This document shows, piece after piece, positions 61,491 through 64,000 of a stretch of DNA of 64,000 nt. Position 1 is the stretch's first letter, and every line of letters begins with the position of its first letter. Below the pieces are notes generated by a model. It did no database searches. It saw nothing but the letters and a program-made list of their open reading frames with translations, and was not told where the DNA came from. The DNA is from Thalassolituus sp. UBA1087 (GTDB taxonomy: Bacteria; Pseudomonadota; Gammaproteobacteria; Pseudomonadales; Oceanobacteraceae), in NCBI GenBank assembly GCA_002314145.1, contig DCCG01000040.1, positions 53,985 to 117,984 on the forward strand, written 5' to 3'. The position numbers and the translations under genes were made by a program.

Positions 61491-61745
61491 ACTTAATTTC
61501 CCAAATCGGCCTGTATTGTTTGGTGTCGAAGACCAACCGGCCGTAGCTACGCGCCCCGCACTGGGCGTGCCCGATAAATCCCTCATCCCGACCAATTTTC
61601 CCTTTTATTCTTGCCTGTATTCGCGGTGGCGGAGACCAACCGGCCGTAGCTACGCGCCCCGCACTGGGCGTGCCCGATAAACCCCTCATCCTGACCAATT
61701 TAATTTTCCAAATCGGCTCGTATTGTTTGGTGTTGAAAACCAGCA
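61478..61745. repeat. Tandem repeats of about 103 bp carrying the tRNA-Pro 3' end
   Basis: The 14-base tRNA end CTCATCCCGACCAA at 61478-61491 recurs at 61582-61595 and, with one change, at 61685-61698. Between copies lies a shared block (starting GACCAACCGGCCGTAGCTAC at 61531 and again at 61634), which contains a CGCCC/GGGCG pairing. A third, partial unit ends near 61745. The arrangement resembles the rtr repeats after E. coli tyrT. The repeats create false reading frames on the minus strand. Confidence 0.9.
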
Positions 61746-62079
61746 GGACACAGCTCATTGACTCATTAGTCAATGTCATACAGTATATTCCCCATGTACA
61801 GGAGAACTGTGCACGCTTTGCCTTTTATATCGCACGCTTTGTTTTTGCTGCTCAATGTAACTCCATGATTTTGCACAGATTGTTTTTTGTGGGCCGGAGT
61901 TAGTGTGCCAGTGATTGGTGTGTTTATGTGCATGCGCGTTTTTGCCGACAAGGTTTGTATAAGAAGTGTGGATTTTCTTAATGGAATCAATGGGTTGTTG
62001 GTGGGAATGAGAAGAGGGCGCCGGTGGCAAAGTGAGCGTGCGTATGAATAAAACTGTTGTCTGGATATAGTAAGCATAA
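61746..62079. other. AT-richer region between the tRNA repeats and the first cassette
   Basis: No convincing gene is present; minus-strand frames over it lack ribosome sites. It contains the palindrome ATTGACT-N4-AGTCAAT at 61757-61774 and a direct repeat GCACGCTTTG (near 61810 and 61832). An integron attI site or cassette promoter could lie here but cannot be recognised by eye. Confidence 0.4.
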
Positions 62080-62146
62080 ATTCCCAAACTAACTTGGCCT
62101 TTTCGACGCCAAAATACGCGTCGGAATTCAGAGTTTAGTCGGGAAT
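62080..62146 (+). other. Degenerate attC-like hairpin
   Basis: The ends ATTCCC/GGGAAT pair, AAC (62091-62093) and GTT (62133-62135) occupy R-box core positions, and CGACGC/GCGTCG forms the inner stem. No regularly spaced extrahelical bases are seen, so it may be a decayed site or the left boundary of the array. Confidence 0.35.
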
Positions 62147-62166
62147 ATCGGGAAGAAAAGGTAAAG

Positions 62167-62427
62167 ATGTTGGACGAGTCAAATTATCCCCTCTATGGTA
62201 AGTACTGGTTGGCGCCGTATAACAAACGCGTGCAGTTAATACGGACGCCAACCAGTACTTACCTAGCAGTGTCTCCTCGTCTCTCGTATTTCCTTTCTGC
62301 TTCCTATCCCCGTGCGCTACTCACTGAATTTCTGACCAAAAAGCAGTCAGAAATGTCAGAGGTAGGCTGCGCACTGAGACAACAAATCGAAGAATTGGGA
62401 CCGCAAAAAACGCGGCCCATTTTCTAA
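62167..62427 (+). CDS. Unrecognised cassette protein
   Basis: An 86-residue protein starting MLDESNYPLYGKYWLAPYNK, with AAAAGG five bases before the ATG. The stop lies inside the following attC-like site, as is usual for cassette genes. The coding sequence spans a long perfect hairpin at 62197-62263, which encodes part of the N-terminus. No family is recognised, and the product may be a by-product of the hairpin; the cassette layout argues for a real gene. Confidence 0.55.
   Translation: MLDESNYPLYGKYWLAPYNKRVQLIRTPTSTYLAVSPRLSYFLSASYPRALLTEFLTKKQSEMSEVGCALRQQIEELGPQKTRPIF
62197..62263. repeat. Long inverted repeat (18 + 6 bp arms)
   Basis: GGTAAGTACTGGTTGGCG (62197-62214) is the exact reverse complement of 62246-62263. 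Inside it CCGTAT pairs with ATACGG (62239-62244), with only A62245 bulged. The loop contains AAC and GTT cores, as in attC sites, but at the tip rather than the base. Confidence 0.9.
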
Positions 62428-62436
62428 GCGTTAGAA
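62378..62436 (+). other. attC recombination site of the first cassette
   Basis: A 59-base imperfect palindrome. AAC (62381-62383) and GTT (62430-62432) are the R-box cores; the recombining end reads GCGTTAG. The arms GAA, AAT, GGG and CCGC pair with GCGG, CCC, ATT and TTC, leaving G62392, T62396 and A62400 extrahelical at four-base intervals. This regular pattern is diagnostic of attC folding. Confidence 0.75.
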
Positions 62437-62487
62437 GACCAAGGAAAAATAAGCAAAGTGCGAGAAGTCAAATTACAAGAGAGAATC

Positions 62488-63633
62488 ATGGGCTATTCGG
62501 TTTCTCCAGCTCGTGGCGGTGATATGGCTCAAGTGAGATATATGGGAGCAACATCAACAGAAGATGGCGATCTCCATATTAAGTACCTAGAAGGTTTTCC
62601 TCAGACGATTCTTTCGATGATAGATGAAGATATTACGCCGGCTGATATTAAATCAATGGTTGTCCTTATATCTCACGATCTTACTGCGAAAGTTTATATC
62701 AATGAGCTTGAAGTACTTGGATATGCGCATGTAAAAGCCAAGAAAGTAGAGAAAGGTCAAGCTCTCAAGAAAGATGATATATCTGGATTTGAAAGGGTAA
62801 AACTTGGTGATATTGAGTTTCCTAATGACAATGCATATTTCTGCGTATTATCTCTTGGCTGGGACAAGGCATACATGTTCGATTTTTCACCACTGGATGA
62901 TCAGAGTCAAAGAAAGATCGAGTATGATGTGGAGAAGTTTATAGGTTCATATTTCTCATATCTTTCATTTAAAACAATCCACAAAATATCAGATCCTGAC
63001 TGGGATCGGCTTTTGAAACAAAATTGGTTCCCTTTTTTCTCGCTAAAGTTTTCTACAATCGAATCAATTATAAATTACGTTAGAGCTGGATGGGATATTG
63101 ACGACCTCATAAATACGATAGAGCTTGATACGCTAGAGTATCTTCATGACTGGATTCCTGATTGGCTGAAAGATGAAGGTTTGGCTCCATTTGTTGGTTT
63201 TTTAGAGCGAGCAATAGAAAGGCATGAATCTGAAGACTACATCAGTAGCATCTCTATTATCTACCCTAAAATCGAAGGTTTAATTAGGCAAGAATTTATA
63301 AAGGATAATCCGGGCAAAGAAGGACGTAAACAGAATATGCTTGTGGATCACATAACCGAGAAGACTCAGCATACGTTGTCATCACTTACAACATATATAC
63401 CTGACAGGTTCAAAAGGTATCTTGATGAGTGCTATTTCAAAGATTTTCTCGCTTCAAGCCAGAATAATCAGATTAGCCGCCATTCAGTTGCTCATGGCGC
63501 AAGTTCAATAGAGCTGTATGAAAAAAAAGAGTCTCTAATAGGGTTGCTGGTGTTTTCACAAATAGCTCAATACATAAAACAGTCTTCTAACAAATCAAGT
63601 AACGCGGACGCTGCAAGCAGCGCCGGTTCTTGA
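62488..63633 (+). CDS. Cassette-borne protein with HEPN-like Rx4H motif
   Basis: About 381 residues from the ATG at 62488 (GAGAG upstream); a GTG at 62458 is an alternative. No named family is recognised with certainty. The N-terminal half is mixed alpha/beta; the C-terminal half is helical and carries ISRHSVAHGASS, an Arg-x4-His followed by Gly. This is typical of HEPN domains, many of which are RNases in toxin-antitoxin or phage-defence systems. The last 15 residues (rich in Ser, Asn, Ala) are encoded by the attC site, a normal feature of cassettes. Codon use is AT-rich compared with core genes. Confidence 0.75.
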   Translation: MGYSVSPARGGDMAQVRYMGATSTEDGDLHIKYLEGFPQTILSMIDEDITPADIKSMVVLISHDLTAKVYINELEVLGYAHVKAKKVEKGQALKKDDISGFERVKLGDIEFPNDNAYFCVLSLGWDKAYMFDFSPLDDQSQRKIEYDVEKFIGSYFSYLSFKTIHKISDPDWDRLLKQNWFPFFSLKFSTIESIINYVRAGWDIDDLINTIELDTLEYLHDWIPDWLKDEGLAPFVGFLERAIERHESEDYISSISIIYPKIEGLIRQEFIKDNPGKEGRKQNMLVDHITEKTQHTLSSLTTYIPDRFKRYLDECYFKDFLASSQNNQISRHSVAHGASSIELYEKKESLIGLLVFSQIAQYIKQSSNKSSNADAASSAGS

Positions 63634-63643
63634 GGCGTTAGTT
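63585..63643 (+). other. attC recombination site of the second cassette
   Basis: A 59-base site. TTCTAAC (63585-63591) is R'' and GTTAGTT (63637-63643) is R'. TCAAG/CTTGA and AAC/GTT form the L-box stem, then CGG/CCG and CGCTGC/GCAGCG with a two-base loop. T63600, G63604 and A63608 stay unpaired at four-base intervals. The CDS stop at 63631-63633 lies inside. Confidence 0.9.
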
Positions 63644-63656
63644 GCAAAGGAAGAAG

Positions 63657-63980
63657 ATGACTATCGAGCAGTTGGACAAGGTAGATATCATTGGAACAGA
63701 CGACTCTAATATAGAGTTGGTCATCTCTGATCATCTTAAGTGGGACGATAAAAACGAAAAGCTATTACTCCTACAAGACAAGCTCAACTTATACTTGTCA
63801 TTTATAGAGTCTGGAGAAATATATGAGCATTATCCCAAGGCTGTGGGATTGCCAGTAAAAATAAGTATCGTGTCTAAATACCAGCCAAACTCAGAGGCTG
63901 TTAAGTTTTTATCATTAGCTGCTAAAACCATTAAAGATGCAGGCTTTGAACTTTCACATGAAGTTAAATCAAGCAACTAA
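63657..63980 (+). CDS. DUF6572-like cassette protein
   Basis: A 107-residue protein from the ATG at 63657, five bases after AAGGA. The sequence (DDSNIELVISDHLKWDDKNE, LLLLQDKLNLYLSFIESGEI, then YEHYPKAVGLPVKISIVSKY) matches what I recall of DUF6572, a family of small cytoplasmic proteins of unknown function. The stop lies at the start of the next attC-like site. Confidence 0.82.
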   Translation: MTIEQLDKVDIIGTDDSNIELVISDHLKWDDKNEKLLLLQDKLNLYLSFIESGEIYEHYPKAVGLPVKISIVSKYQPNSEAVKFLSLAAKTIKDAGFELSHEVKSSN

Positions 63981-64000
63981 CAAGCGACTGTGATTCAACC
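63975..64000 (+). other. Left half of an attC site, cut by the window end
   Basis: AACTAAC (63975-63981) matches an R'' box, followed by AAGCGACTG. The matching right half lies outside the window. Confidence 0.6.

Larger units (their letters stand above)
62080..64000 (+). mobile_element. Start of an integron cassette array (CALIN-like within window)
   Basis: Three plus-strand genes are each followed by an attC-like site whose folded arms contain the gene's stop codon. The region is visibly AT-richer than the core genome. The orientation puts attI on the left, yet no integrase gene lies there. The array continues beyond the window. Confidence 0.8.

Noticed and set aside
61390..61779. A 129-codon frame on the minus strand after ihfA
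   Set aside because: It is the antisense of tRNA-Pro and its repeats; the GMRGFEPPTTCTPYRCATRL string is a well-known false translation of tRNA-Pro genes.
61766..62087. Two 103-codon frames on the minus strand near the array edge, considered as integrase remnants
   Set aside because: Neither contains tyrosine-recombinase motifs (the Arg-His-Arg-Tyr boxes) or a ribosome site; the composition is His/Thr-rich and irregular.

Overview
The window looks like the chromosome of a gammaproteobacterium with moderately high GC, probably a marine or aquatic Pseudomonadales/Oceanospirillales-type organism. The clues are the block thrS-infC-rpmI-rplT-pheS-pheT-ihfA-merR-tRNA-Pro, which I recall in the same order from Pseudomonas, a holC-orf-valS block, a purT cluster, a PhaC-like PHA synthase, and an exported cellulase with a GlyGly-CTERM tail. 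No taxonomic search was possible, so the assignment is an inference.

Layout. 1-3.2 kb: the end of a chemoreceptor gene and a PhaC-like enzyme. 3.7-11.6 kb: an accessory stretch holding two Sel1-repeat exported proteins that bracket an unrecognised two-gene unit, a NADAR-family protein, DUF1328 and DUF3297 proteins, several orphans, and a stand-alone protein resembling the ExoY/edema-factor nucleotidyl cyclase toxins. 11.7-20.9 kb: valS, a holC-linked protein, holC, a GH44 endoglucanase with a Ser-Asp linker, rlmA, dapE and an Slp lipoprotein. 21-30.4 kb: hpt, a CheX-like protein, a three-gene RND efflux operon and a SulP transporter. 30.5-38.2 kb: a sensor kinase, a second RND operon with a visible promoter and overlapping palindrome, an RluA-type pseudouridine synthase and an outer-membrane protein. 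38.2-53.8 kb: mixed housekeeping and signalling genes, including a chemoreceptor with a CxxCH haem motif, two Nudix enzymes, purT, a diguanylate cyclase, a MerR regulator with a Cys-rich permease, GFA-family proteins, a DJ-1 protein and an AraC regulator divergent from a sterol desaturase-like gene. 53.9-61.5 kb: the translation block, in which infC appears to start with ATC.

The right end (61.4-64 kb) changes character. tRNA-Pro(GGG) is followed by tandem repeats of about 103 bp that each carry a copy of the tRNA 3' end. Visibly AT-richer cassettes follow, ending in attC-like sites with regularly spaced extrahelical bases. This is the start of an integron cassette array. No integrase gene is visible on its attI-proximal (left) side, so within the window it behaves like a CALIN (attC cluster lacking an integrase). 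The first cassettes encode an orphan, a large protein with an Rx4H HEPN-like motif, and a DUF6572-like protein.

The two strongest leads are the ExoY/edema-factor-like cyclase at 10535-11623 and the tRNA-Pro repeat/integron junction at 61.4-64 kb.
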